From DASRBO01 sp035653595 (GTDB lineage Bacteria > Actinomycetota > Acidimicrobiia > Acidimicrobiales > JAJPHE01), in the NCBI GenBank assembly GCA_035653595.1, contig DASRBO010000115.1, positions 1 to 33,104 on the forward strand: DNA of 33,104 bases. Reading direction: 5' to 3'. Both the position numbers and the translations under genes were made by a program. Numbering within the stretch: position 1 is the first letter of the stretch; each line of letters starts with the position of its first letter. Of the stretch, positions 21,118 to 28,057 are shown one piece after another. The notes under the pieces are model-generated. The model was not told where the DNA came from. It saw nothing but the letters and a program-made list of their open reading frames with translations, and did not search any database.

Positions 21118-21594
21118 TCAGCCGGTGACGTCCCGCCAGATGTCGCCGAGGGCGTCGGTCATGCCGTCGAGGAACATGGGGTCGGCCTCGAGGCGGGAGC
21201 GCCACTCCTCGCCCATGGTGGGGCCAAGCACCTCCTCGAGGAGAGACGAGAGCGGATCGGTGGGCCGGGGCGGCAGCCGCCAGCCGGCCCGCGCCCCGCG
21301 GGCCAGGTCGGGCCAGGCCATGCGGGCGGCCACCTCGGTGCCGGCCCGGTAGCCGTCCTCGTAGCTGTGCCTGGCCTCCTCCTGGAGACGGTGGCGGATG
21401 GAGGCCAGCCGGTCGTCATCCACGGGCGGGCGGGGACGGGAAGCGACCTGGGCCTCGGGGGCGGACCCGCTGACCCCGAACGCCTGGCGGAGGGCGGTCT
21501 GGATGATCTCCGACACGCCGAGGTTGAGGTCCCGGACCTGGCCCTGGATTTCGGCCCACAGCCGGTCAGGGATGTAGACGCTGCGCTTGGCCAT
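21118..21594 (-). CDS. Ribbon-helix-helix DNA-binding regulator with extra C-terminal domain
   Basis: A 158-residue protein. Residues 3-40 are an RHH (MetJ/Arc/CopG-type) domain: the KRSVYIPDRLW strand, helix A through RDLN, LGVSEIIQTALRQAF as helix B. Dimers of this fold insert the paired strands into the DNA major groove. A Pro-rich linker (41-60) leads to a 95-residue C-terminal domain with YEDGYRAGTEVA at 78-89, RAGWRLP at 102-108, LLEEVLGP at 118-125 and WRSRLEAD at 131-138. That domain recurs in the divergent gene at 21723. GGAGGA lies 11 nt upstream of ATG 21594. An inverted repeat between the two genes is the probable operator. Confidence 0.85.
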   Translation of the reverse strand: MAKRSVYIPDRLWAEIQGQVRDLNLGVSEIIQTALRQAFGVSGSAPEAQVASRPRPPVDDDRLASIRHRLQEEARHSYEDGYRAGTEVAARMAWPDLARGARAGWRLPPRPTDPLSSLLEEVLGPTMGEEWRSRLEADPMFLDGMTDALGDIWRDVTG

Positions 21595-21686
21595 CTCAAT
21601 CGCGATCCTCCAGGGGGCGCACCCGTGGGCGCTGCCCCTGTCTCCGTGCTCTATGTCACACCCGGCCTGTTCCTACCCCGAAGTCG

Positions 21687-21715
21687 TTGACTACAGGTAG
21701 GACACCTCATATCTT
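21687..21715 (+). promoter_or_regulatory. Near-consensus leaderless promoter of the RHH paralogue/ABC operon
   Basis: TTGACT (-35, 21687-21692) and TATCTT (-10, 21710-21715) are separated by exactly 17 nt. ATG 21723 follows the -10 after 7 nt, so the transcript would begin at the start codon. It is the best promoter in the window. Confidence 0.75.
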
Positions 21716-21733
21716 ACCCTCGATGTCCTACCA
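21697..21733. promoter_or_regulatory. 9-bp inverted repeat bracketing the -10: candidate RHH operator
   Basis: GGTAGGACA (21697-21705) and its complement TGTCCTACC (21725-21733) flank the -10 and cover the start codon of the divergent operon. A third half-site, TCCTACC, lies at 21671-21677. RHH proteins bind repeated short half-sites, so binding here would block this promoter and might also control the RHH gene itself. Confidence 0.65.
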
Positions 21734-22190
21734 GGGGGTGATGACGGTGGGGAGTGCGTGGTCCGAGCTCGAGCGCAGCCTCAACGGGGTGATCAGGACG
21801 GTGGTCGAGGAGGTGTCCCAGGTGGTCACCACCGCCCTGTCGGTGTGGGAGGACGCCGAGGGCCCTCTGGGCGAGATGGTGGCCTCGGTGATGTCGGGCG
21901 GCGGGGCCGGGGCCGGTCCGGTCACCATCGCCGTCGACAGCGGCGCCGGCTATCGCCGGGGCTACGGCGCCGGGCTCGACCTGGCCGAGGCCGTCCCCCT
22001 GGCCGACCTGATCGCCGCCGGCGCCGCCGGCTGGCCTCTCGAAGCCGCCGAGCCCCCGGAGTCGGTGGCGCTCGCCCTGACCGGTCTGGTCGGTCCGGAC
22101 TGGGCCACCCGCCTGTCCGCCGACCGGGGCCTCGCCATCGGCCTGGCCTCCGCCATCCGCGACTGCCTCGATGTCGCTCACCTCGGCTGA
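21723..22190 (+). CDS. Paralogue of the RHH regulator's C-terminal domain, without the RHH arm
   Basis: A 155-residue protein beginning at ATG 21723, 7 nt after a TATCTT -10. Residues 1-60 are a helical region without RHH signature. Residues 77-149 align with the C-terminal domain of the divergent RHH protein: GYRRGYGAGLDLA versus YEDGYRAGTEVA, AAGWPLE versus RAGWRLP, LTGLVGPDWATRLSAD versus LEEVLGPTMGEEWRSRLEAD. It contains no signal peptide or membrane helix. A regulator-binding partner (anti-regulator) or a subunit of the downstream ABC exporter are the two obvious ideas; both are inference. It overlaps the ATPase gene by 20 nt. Confidence 0.75.
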   Translation: MSYQGVMTVGSAWSELERSLNGVIRTVVEEVSQVVTTALSVWEDAEGPLGEMVASVMSGGGAGAGPVTIAVDSGAGYRRGYGAGLDLAEAVPLADLIAAGAAGWPLEAAEPPESVALALTGLVGPDWATRLSADRGLAIGLASAIRDCLDVAHLG

Positions 22191-23166
22191 GGCGGTCCGG
22201 GGTCCGGCCGCCGCCTCCAGCGGCTGGGGCCTCGAGATCGACAGGCTGACCAAGGTCTACGACAGCTCGGTCCGGGCCAACGACGAGATCTCGCTGCGGG
22301 TGGAGCCGGGCGAGGTCTTCGGCCTGCTTGGGCCCAACGGGGCGGGCAAGTCGACGCTGGTGAAGCAGCTCATCGGCCTGCTCAAGCCGACCGGGGGCTC
22401 GATCCGGCTCGGGCCCCACGACCTGGTGGCCGACCCGGCGGCCGCCCGCCAGCTGTGCTCGTACCTACCCCAGGCCCCCATGCCGATCGAGTCGCTGCGG
22501 GCCGAGGAGGCGATCCGGCTCACCGGAGCGATCCGGGGCGGCCTCCGGTCGGCGGTGGGCGCCCGGGCATCCGAGCTGCTGGCCGAGCTCGACATCGAGG
22601 AGTGGCGCAAGACGGTCGGGCTGCGGCTGTCGGGTGGCATCCGCCGGCTGGTGGGTTTCGCCATGGTCGTGGTCGTGCCGGGCCGGCTGGTGATCCTGGA
22701 CGAGCCCACCAACGACGTGGACCCCCACCGCCGCCGCCTGCTCTGGCAGCTGATCCGGCGCCTCGGCGAGGAGGGCTCGGCCGTTCTGCTGGTGACCCAC
22801 AATGTCATGGAGGCGGAGAAGTCGGTGGACCGCCTGGCGGTGATCGACGGCGGCCGGGTGGTGGCCGAGGGCACCCCCTCGGCGCTCAAGGCCGCCGACC
22901 GGGGCCGGATGCGCCTGCACCTGATGCTTGCCCCGGGGAAGCCCACCCCCGACCTGCCCGGCTACGCCGCCCATCCCACCAGGGCCGGCAACAACCTGGT
23001 GTGCGTGGTGGACGAGACCCTGACCGGCGACGCCATCGCCTGGGCCCGCCAGCAGGTGAGCGACGGGGTCGCCGAGGAGTACGCCCTCGGCGCCACCAGC
23101 CTCGAGGACGTCTACATCCGCCTGACCGGCCATCTGTCGGCCAACGGCGCTGAGCCGACGCCTTGA
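22171..23166 (+). CDS. ABC transporter ATP-binding protein (ABC-2/DrrA-like)
   Basis: A 331-residue ATPase. Walker A GPNGAGKS at 54-61, Q-loop Gln101, signature LSGGIRR at 153-159, Walker B VILDEPT at 174-180 with DVDPHRR, and H-loop His210 are all present. The C-terminal 100 residues are the extra domain seen in DrrA/CcmA-type exporters, ending ATSLEDVYIRLTG. It is expected to power the two permeases encoded next, with unknown substrate. ATG 22171 lies 20 nt inside the preceding gene and the stop overlaps the next TTG start by 4 nt, so all four genes form one operon. Confidence 0.92.
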   Translation: MSLTSAEAVRGPAAASSGWGLEIDRLTKVYDSSVRANDEISLRVEPGEVFGLLGPNGAGKSTLVKQLIGLLKPTGGSIRLGPHDLVADPAAARQLCSYLPQAPMPIESLRAEEAIRLTGAIRGGLRSAVGARASELLAELDIEEWRKTVGLRLSGGIRRLVGFAMVVVVPGRLVILDEPTNDVDPHRRRLLWQLIRRLGEEGSAVLLVTHNVMEAEKSVDRLAVIDGGRVVAEGTPSALKAADRGRMRLHLMLAPGKPTPDLPGYAAHPTRAGNNLVCVVDETLTGDAIAWARQQVSDGVAEEYALGATSLEDVYIRLTGHLSANGAEPTP

Positions 23167-23936
23167 TTGGGGTGGCCGTCGCTCCCGCCCCCGGCCACGG
23201 CAGCTGGGCGGCATCGCTGTGGGCCCAGCTGCGCTGGGAGCTGGCCTCCCTGCGGGTGTTCCTCACCCTGCTGGTCGCCATCCAGCTCCTGTCCGGGGTC
23301 GGCTTCGCCATCGGCATCGGCTTCTTCTTCCAGCACATCCCCGTGCAGGCCGCCCTGTTCGTGGCCACCGGCCTGCCCACCATCAACCTGGTGACCCTCG
23401 GCTTCCTGGCCGGTCCCCAGCAGATCGCCGGGCTGAAGGCGAGCGGCGGCTACGACTTCATCCGGTCCCTGCCCATGCCCACCTCCGCCTACGTGGTCTC
23501 CTGGTGCCTGGTGTCCCTGGCGGCGGGGGCACCGGCCATGGTGGCCACGCTGGTGGTGGCGGCTGCCCGCTACCACCTGAGCTACCAGGTGTCGGCTTCG
23601 TTGGTGCCGGCGGTGGTGCTGGTGGTGGCCACCGGGGCCATGCTCGGCCTCGCCCTCGGCCACGCCGTCGACAAGCCTTCGCTCATCCAGTTCGTCACCC
23701 AGTTCTTCTTCTTCGCCGTGTTCGGCTTCTGCCCCATGGCCCTGCCGGCCAGCCAGCTCCCCCACTGGCTGGAGACGCTGAACCTGGGCCTGCCCTTCGA
23801 GCACATGGCGGTTGTCGTGCGGGCCGGCCTCACCACCGGCCTGGCCTCCGATGTCGCACGCGCCTATCTCGTGCTGGCCGCCTGGACCGTCGCCTGCTAC
23901 GCCCTGGTCGCCCGGGCGCTGGCCCGGAGGCACTGA
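23163..23936 (+). CDS. ABC-2-type transporter permease, first subunit
   Basis: A 257-residue membrane protein with about six hydrophobic helices. It starts at TTG 23163 within TTGA, overlapping the ATPase stop (GTG 23172 is an alternative). A segment FIRSLPMPTSAYVVSW precedes the third helix and a late FCPMALPASQLPHWLETLNLGLPFEH segment lies before the last helices. Both are usual in ABC-2 exporters. It is clearly homologous to the next gene (IRSLPMPTSAY versus VWSLPVPRSAA; LPASQLPHWLETLNLGLPFEHMAVVVRAGL versus FPASHYPHWLVQVHQYLPLYPMATVVRDGL over part of that region), so the pair probably forms a heterodimeric channel. Confidence 0.88.
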   Translation: MIGVAVAPAPGHGSWAASLWAQLRWELASLRVFLTLLVAIQLLSGVGFAIGIGFFFQHIPVQAALFVATGLPTINLVTLGFLAGPQQIAGLKASGGYDFIRSLPMPTSAYVVSWCLVSLAAGAPAMVATLVVAAARYHLSYQVSASLVPAVVLVVATGAMLGLALGHAVDKPSLIQFVTQFFFFAVFGFCPMALPASQLPHWLETLNLGLPFEHMAVVVRAGLTTGLASDVARAYLVLAAWTVACYALVARALARRH

Positions 23937-23948
23937 GATGGGCAGGCG

Positions 23949-24749
23949 ATGAATACCGCCGTGGCCGCGCCGGCGGCGGTCGATCTGGTGAGCTCGGTGC
24001 AACGGGGCCCCGCCCACTGGGGACGCAGCTACGCCCGCATGCTGCGCTTCGACCTGGCCACCCATCGGGGCGAGCTGTCGCAGATGTTCGTGATGCAGCT
24101 GCTCATGGGGCTGGCCGTCTCCATCATCTACGGGCTCTACGTGCCCCACATGCCGCACCTGTCGGCCGCCTACATCACCACCGGCGCCCCCACCCTCGCG
24201 CTCATCCCCGTTGGCATGGTGATGGTGCCGGCGATAGTGGCCCAGCAGCGCTCCATGGGCACCTACGACTTCGTATGGTCCCTGCCGGTGCCTCGGTCGG
24301 CCGCCACGGCGGCGACGGTCACGGTCTTCTCCGCCGTTGGGGTGCCGGGGATGGTGGCCACCGTCGTGGTGGCGGCCCTGCGCTACCACGTCCACCTGGC
24401 GCCGTCGATCACCCTGCTTCCGGGCGTGGCGGCGGTGGCGGTGATGTCCAGCTCGGTGGGCTTCGGGCTGGCCCAGGCGGTCAAGAACCCGATGGTGACC
24501 AACCTGTTCGCCAACACCCTGATCTTCGTGGCCACCCTGTTCTCACCGATCGCCTTCCCCGCCAGCCACTACCCCCATTGGCTGGTGCAGGTGCACCAGT
24601 ACCTGCCGCTCTACCCGATGGCCACGGTGGTGCGGGACGGGCTGGTGCCGGGCCTGGCGCCGGGGCTCGTGCACGCCTACCTGGTGCTGGCGCTGTGGGC
24701 CGCGCTGGCGTGGGCGGCGGTGGCCTGGGTGGTGGGGCGCCGGCGCTAG
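23949..24749 (+). CDS. ABC-2-type transporter permease, second subunit
   Basis: A 266-residue membrane protein, paralogous to the preceding permease, with about six helices. The N-terminal 40 residues are cytoplasmic. The SPIAFPASHYPHWL segment before the C-terminal helices matches ABC-2 exporters. ATG 23949 lies 12 nt after the previous stop. The pair plus the ATPase make a complete exporter; the cargo (lipid, antibiotic, polysaccharide or signal) is not indicated. A 16-bp palindrome covers the stop codon. Confidence 0.88.
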   Translation: MNTAVAAPAAVDLVSSVQRGPAHWGRSYARMLRFDLATHRGELSQMFVMQLLMGLAVSIIYGLYVPHMPHLSAAYITTGAPTLALIPVGMVMVPAIVAQQRSMGTYDFVWSLPVPRSAATAATVTVFSAVGVPGMVATVVVAALRYHVHLAPSITLLPGVAAVAVMSSSVGFGLAQAVKNPMVTNLFANTLIFVATLFSPIAFPASHYPHWLVQVHQYLPLYPMATVVRDGLVPGLAPGLVHAYLVLALWAALAWAAVAWVVGRRR

Positions 24750-24755
24750 CGCCGG
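24740..24755. terminator. 16-bp perfect palindrome over the stop codon of the ABC operon
   Basis: CCGGCGCTAGCGCCGG is fully self-complementary and includes the TAG stop. It sits between the convergent ABC operon and hemerythrin-like gene, so a bidirectional terminator is likely. There is no U-tract. Confidence 0.45.
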
Positions 24756-24779
24756 GCCCAGCTGGCCTGGGAGGCGGGC

Positions 24780-25388
24780 CTACTTGGCCCGGGACTCGTG
24801 GTGGGCGGCGTCCGGGAAGTCCCGTAGCCGGTCGTAGGCGGCGCGGGCCATCTTGACCACTGTGGGGGTGCGGTGCGCGGGGCCGTCGGGCCGGGGCCGG
24901 GTGGGCGCCCGCCGGCGGACCCGGTCGAGGTCGCCGCTCATGGACGCCAGCCGGTCGGGGGGGACCACCCTCCTGACGGACGGCACCACCTCGTCGGCCT
25001 CCCGCCGCAGCTGGGCCTCGGTGAGGTCCCTCAGCTGGCGGACGATCTCGTCGAAGCGGCGCCCGTTGCTGACGTGGACATCCCGAGCCGATACCCCGGC
25101 GCTGAGCTCGTCGAGCTCGGCGAGCAGCCGCTTGCGGGCGAGGCCGTCGGCCTCCAGCTGCTCCACCAGGCCGTCCTCGCCGGCATCGGCCAGGGCCCGC
25201 TGGACGATCTCCTCCTTGGCCTCCTCCTGCACGGCCAGCCGGTCCAGCAGCTGGAAGCCGATCGACGCCCGCTTCACGTGGTCGTCGAGGCTGGCCGGGC
25301 TGAAGTACTCCTCGAACAGCCCCACGATCTCGTCGTCCTCGGTCCGCAGGAGATCGAGGATGTCTGCCTGGCTCTGGGAACTCGCCAT
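24780..25388 (-). CDS. Hemerythrin-like helical protein lacking the metal-binding histidines
   Basis: A 202-residue all-helical protein. Helix spacing and flanking residues follow actinobacterial hemerythrin (HHE) proteins: ILDLLRTEDDEIVGLFEEYF, RLAVQEEAKEEIV, DGLARKRLLAELDEL and FDEIVRQLRDLTEAQLRREADEVVP. At the positions where HHE proteins carry iron-ligand His, this one has Asp18, Gln54, Gly82 and Ala125/Gln126. The acidic partners near 59/60 and 130 remain. It should therefore not bind a diiron centre in the usual way. A basic Arg/Pro-rich tail (155-202) follows. The start is ATG 25388. It converges on the ABC operon. The family call is by pattern and is moderately sure. Confidence 0.65.
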   Translation of the reverse strand: MASSQSQADILDLLRTEDDEIVGLFEEYFSPASLDDHVKRASIGFQLLDRLAVQEEAKEEIVQRALADAGEDGLVEQLEADGLARKRLLAELDELSAGVSARDVHVSNGRRFDEIVRQLRDLTEAQLRREADEVVPSVRRVVPPDRLASMSGDLDRVRRRAPTRPRPDGPAHRTPTVVKMARAAYDRLRDFPDAAHHESRAK

Positions 25389-25440
25389 GACCCTGACCTA
25401 CCCGGCTCACCACCGTCTTAGAACCGGGGCGGGGGCCAAC

Positions 25441-25456
25441 TTGACTGCGCGGTCAA
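25441..25456. promoter_or_regulatory. TetR-like 16-bp palindrome upstream of the acyl-CoA dehydrogenase
   Basis: TTGACTGCGCGGTCAA is symmetric at seven of eight pairs and extends by a C/G pair at both ends. It resembles operators of TetR-family regulators of fatty-acid and steroid catabolism in actinobacteria. It lies 88 nt before the dehydrogenase start and 52 nt before the divergent hemerythrin-like gene. Confidence 0.5.
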
Positions 25457-25544
25457 GGCGGGATCGACTGTACGGGCGGCTCCGCCAGGGCGAGGACCGC
25501 CACCTTCGCAGCCCGGTCGGGGACGGCCGAACAGGAGAGGGAGC

Positions 25545-26864
25545 ATGACCGACACCATCACCAGGGACGTAGTCGCCGAGGTCACGGCCTGGCTGGAGGC
25601 CAACTGGGATCCGGACCTCACCGTGGGCGAGTGGTGGCAGCGGCTGGGAGAGTCGGGGTGGGCCGCCCCCAGCTGGCCCGAGGACTGGTACGGCAAGGGC
25701 CTCTCGCGGGAGGAGTCGGTTCGGGTGGGCAGCGCCATCGCCGACTTCGGCGCCCTGGGCGCCCCCGGGGGCCTGGGTCTGCTGCTGGCGGGCCCGACCA
25801 TCGCCACCCACGGCAATGACGAGCAGAAGCGGCGCTACCTACGCGACATCGTCACCGGCCAGAAGGCCTGGTGCCAGCTCTTCAGCGAGCCCGGCGCCGG
25901 CTCGGATCTGGCCGGGCTGCAGACCCGGGCGGTGCAGGACGGCGAGGAGTGGGTCGTGAACGGCCAGAAGGTGTGGACCTCGGGCGGCCAGATCGCCGAC
26001 CTGGGCATGCTGCTGGCCCGGACCGATGCCGACGTCCCCAAGCACCAGGGCATCAGCTACTTCGCCGTTGACATGCACCAACCCGGCATCGAGGTGCGAC
26101 CCCTGCGGGAGATGACCGGGCGGGCCCTGTTCAACGAGGTCTTCATCTCCGACGCCAGGGTGGGCGACGACGCCCTCATCGGTGGGCGCAACAACGGTTG
26201 GGCGGTGGCCAACACCACCCTGGCCTTCGAGCGGTCCGGTCTGGGGGCGGGAGGCGGCAGCGCCGCCGGCGGGGCGGCCAGCCCCGGCACCGTCGCCGGC
26301 GATCTCGACAAGCGCGCCGGCGACTTCGTCAGCGGCGGGGGGCGGCGCGGTGGTGGCGGTGGCGGTGGTGGCCTGGCGGCGGCCTTCGGCGGCCTCAACA
26401 CCCTGCTCATCGAGCTGGCCAAGGCCAACGGCAAGGTCAAGGACGCCAACGTCCGTCAGGAACTCATGCGCCTGCACACCCTCAACGAGATCGCCCGCTA
26501 CACCAACCTGCGCCAGCGGGCCCTGCGGGGGACCGGAACCGACATCCCCGGCCTCGGCAACATCGCCAAGCTCTCGATGAGCAACATCCTGCGCCTGCAG
26601 CGGGACCTGGGCCTCAGCATCCTGGGGGCCCATGGGACCCTCCACGCCTACAGGGACGAGGAGCGGGAGAAGCTCAACCAGGTGACCAAGAACCCTTTCG
26701 CCACCTTCGTCACCGAGATGGCCCTCTTCGCCCAGGGTCCTCCCATCTACGGCGGCACCGACCAGATCCAGCGCAACATCATCGGGGAGCGGGTGCTGGG
26801 CCTGCCCAAGGAACCCAGCAGCGATCGGGTCACGCCGTTCCGCGACCTGCCCAAGAACAGCTGA
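25545..26864 (+). CDS. Acyl-CoA dehydrogenase with poly-Gly insertion
   Basis: A 439-residue FAD enzyme of the FadE type that oxidises acyl-CoA to the enoyl-CoA. FAD/substrate loops are clear: WCQLFSEPGAGSDLAGLQTRA at about 109-129, VVNGQKVWTSGGQIADLG at 137-154, and GGTDQIQRNIIGERVLG near the end. The MCAD catalytic Glu is replaced: the motif reads IYGGTDQIQ (Gly403). Glu229 in TLAFERSGLG occupies the isovaleryl-CoA-dehydrogenase-type position and is the likely base. Residues 233-284 hold a Gly/Ala/Arg insertion (GGGRRGGGGGGGG at 264-276) before helix H. AGGAGAGGGAG precedes ATG 25545. The substrate is unknown. Confidence 0.9.
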   Translation: MTDTITRDVVAEVTAWLEANWDPDLTVGEWWQRLGESGWAAPSWPEDWYGKGLSREESVRVGSAIADFGALGAPGGLGLLLAGPTIATHGNDEQKRRYLRDIVTGQKAWCQLFSEPGAGSDLAGLQTRAVQDGEEWVVNGQKVWTSGGQIADLGMLLARTDADVPKHQGISYFAVDMHQPGIEVRPLREMTGRALFNEVFISDARVGDDALIGGRNNGWAVANTTLAFERSGLGAGGGSAAGGAASPGTVAGDLDKRAGDFVSGGGRRGGGGGGGGLAAAFGGLNTLLIELAKANGKVKDANVRQELMRLHTLNEIARYTNLRQRALRGTGTDIPGLGNIAKLSMSNILRLQRDLGLSILGAHGTLHAYRDEEREKLNQVTKNPFATFVTEMALFAQGPPIYGGTDQIQRNIIGERVLGLPKEPSSDRVTPFRDLPKNS

Positions 26865-26911
26865 CCGGATCCCCTGATCGAGGGCCCGGGCGCCGCCCGG
26901 GCCGGCAGCGG

Positions 26912-26917
26912 TAGCCT
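26912..26917 (+). promoter_or_regulatory. Candidate -10 element (leaderless) of the amidohydrolase pair
   Basis: TAGCCT is followed by 9 nt and ATG 26927, with no ribosome-binding site between. It suggests the amidohydrolase genes have their own promoter besides any readthrough from the dehydrogenase. Confidence 0.45.
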
Positions 26918-26926
26918 CGCCGGACC

Positions 26927-28057
26927 ATGGGGGCCTACCCGGTCATATCGGCTGACTCGCACATCACCGAGGCGCCGAACACCTACTCCGACTACATCGA
27001 GCCGGCCTGGCGCGACCGGGCGCCCCGTCTGGTCGACGGGGGCGAGTCGGTGGGGGATCTCTTCGTCATCGACGGCATGGACCGGCCCGTTCCCATGGGG
27101 CTGGTGGCGGCGGCGGGCAAGCCGGCCGAGGAGATCCGCGTCACCGGCGTCCGCTTCGATCAGCTTCACCGCGGCGGCTGGGACCCCGAGGCCCGCCTGG
27201 CCGACCAGGAGCGCGACGGGGTGGCCGCCGAGGTCATCTACCCGACGGTCGGGATGCAGCTGTGCAACCACCCCGACTTTGACTACAAGAAGGCCTGCTT
27301 CGACGCCTACAACCGCTGGATCGCCGAGTACTGCGCCGGCCACCCCGACCGGCTGATCGGCTGCGGCCAGACCGCCATGCGCTCGCCGGCCGAGGGCATA
27401 GCCGACCTCGAGGCCATCAAGGCCCTCGGGCTCCGCGGGGTCATGATGCCGGGGGACCCGGCGGTGGAGGACTACGACTCGGCCGCCTACGACCCGTTCT
27501 GGGAGGCGGCCATCGACCTGGGCCTGCCGCTGTCGTTCCACATCCTCACCACCAGGTCCGAGCGGACCCGGGGCCCCAGGATGAACTCGTTCCTGTCGGT
27601 GGTGCGCGGCTGCCAGGACATCATGGGGATGCTGGTCCTGGGCGGGGTCTTCGAGCGCCATCCCGACCTGCGGGTGGTGTGCGTAGAGGCCGACGCCGGC
27701 TGGGTTCCCCACTTCATGTACCGGATGGACCACGCCTACAAGCGCCACCGCTACTGGCTCCCGCCGGGCCAGGCGCTGTCCCGTCTGCCCAGCGAGTACT
27801 TCGCCGACGGCATCTACGTGACGTTCCAGGACGACTGGACCGCCTTCCGCTTCGCCGGGGCCATGAACTGGCGCCGGCTCATGTGGGCCAACGACTTCCC
27901 CCACTCGGACTCCACCTGGCCGTGGTCGCAGGAGCTGCTGGCCGAGCACACCGCCACCCTGTCCGAGGAGCAGCGTCGGGCCATCCTGTGCCAGAACGTG
28001 GCCGACCTGTACCGCATCGACACCGAGGCGCTGACCGCAGGAGGAGCACATGGCTGA
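26927..28057 (+). CDS. Amidohydrolase-family protein (COG2159 type)
   Basis: A 376-residue TIM-barrel hydrolase/decarboxylase-type protein of the ACMSD-like amidohydrolase branch. Metal ligands are seen as Asp10-x-His12 in SADSHITE, a His in LPLSFHILTT (strand 5) and an Asp in MWANDFPHSDSTWPWS near the C-terminus. The AEVIYPTVGMQL and LIGCGQTAMRSPAEGIADLE segments are typical of Acidimicrobiia and mycobacterial members clustered with acyl-CoA genes. Substrate is unknown. The stop overlaps the D-aminoacylase-like gene by 8 nt (ATG 28050, preceded by AGGAGGAG), so they form a pair. Confidence 0.88.
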   Translation: MGAYPVISADSHITEAPNTYSDYIEPAWRDRAPRLVDGGESVGDLFVIDGMDRPVPMGLVAAAGKPAEEIRVTGVRFDQLHRGGWDPEARLADQERDGVAAEVIYPTVGMQLCNHPDFDYKKACFDAYNRWIAEYCAGHPDRLIGCGQTAMRSPAEGIADLEAIKALGLRGVMMPGDPAVEDYDSAAYDPFWEAAIDLGLPLSFHILTTRSERTRGPRMNSFLSVVRGCQDIMGMLVLGGVFERHPDLRVVCVEADAGWVPHFMYRMDHAYKRHRYWLPPGQALSRLPSEYFADGIYVTFQDDWTAFRFAGAMNWRRLMWANDFPHSDSTWPWSQELLAEHTATLSEEQRRAILCQNVADLYRIDTEALTAGGAHG

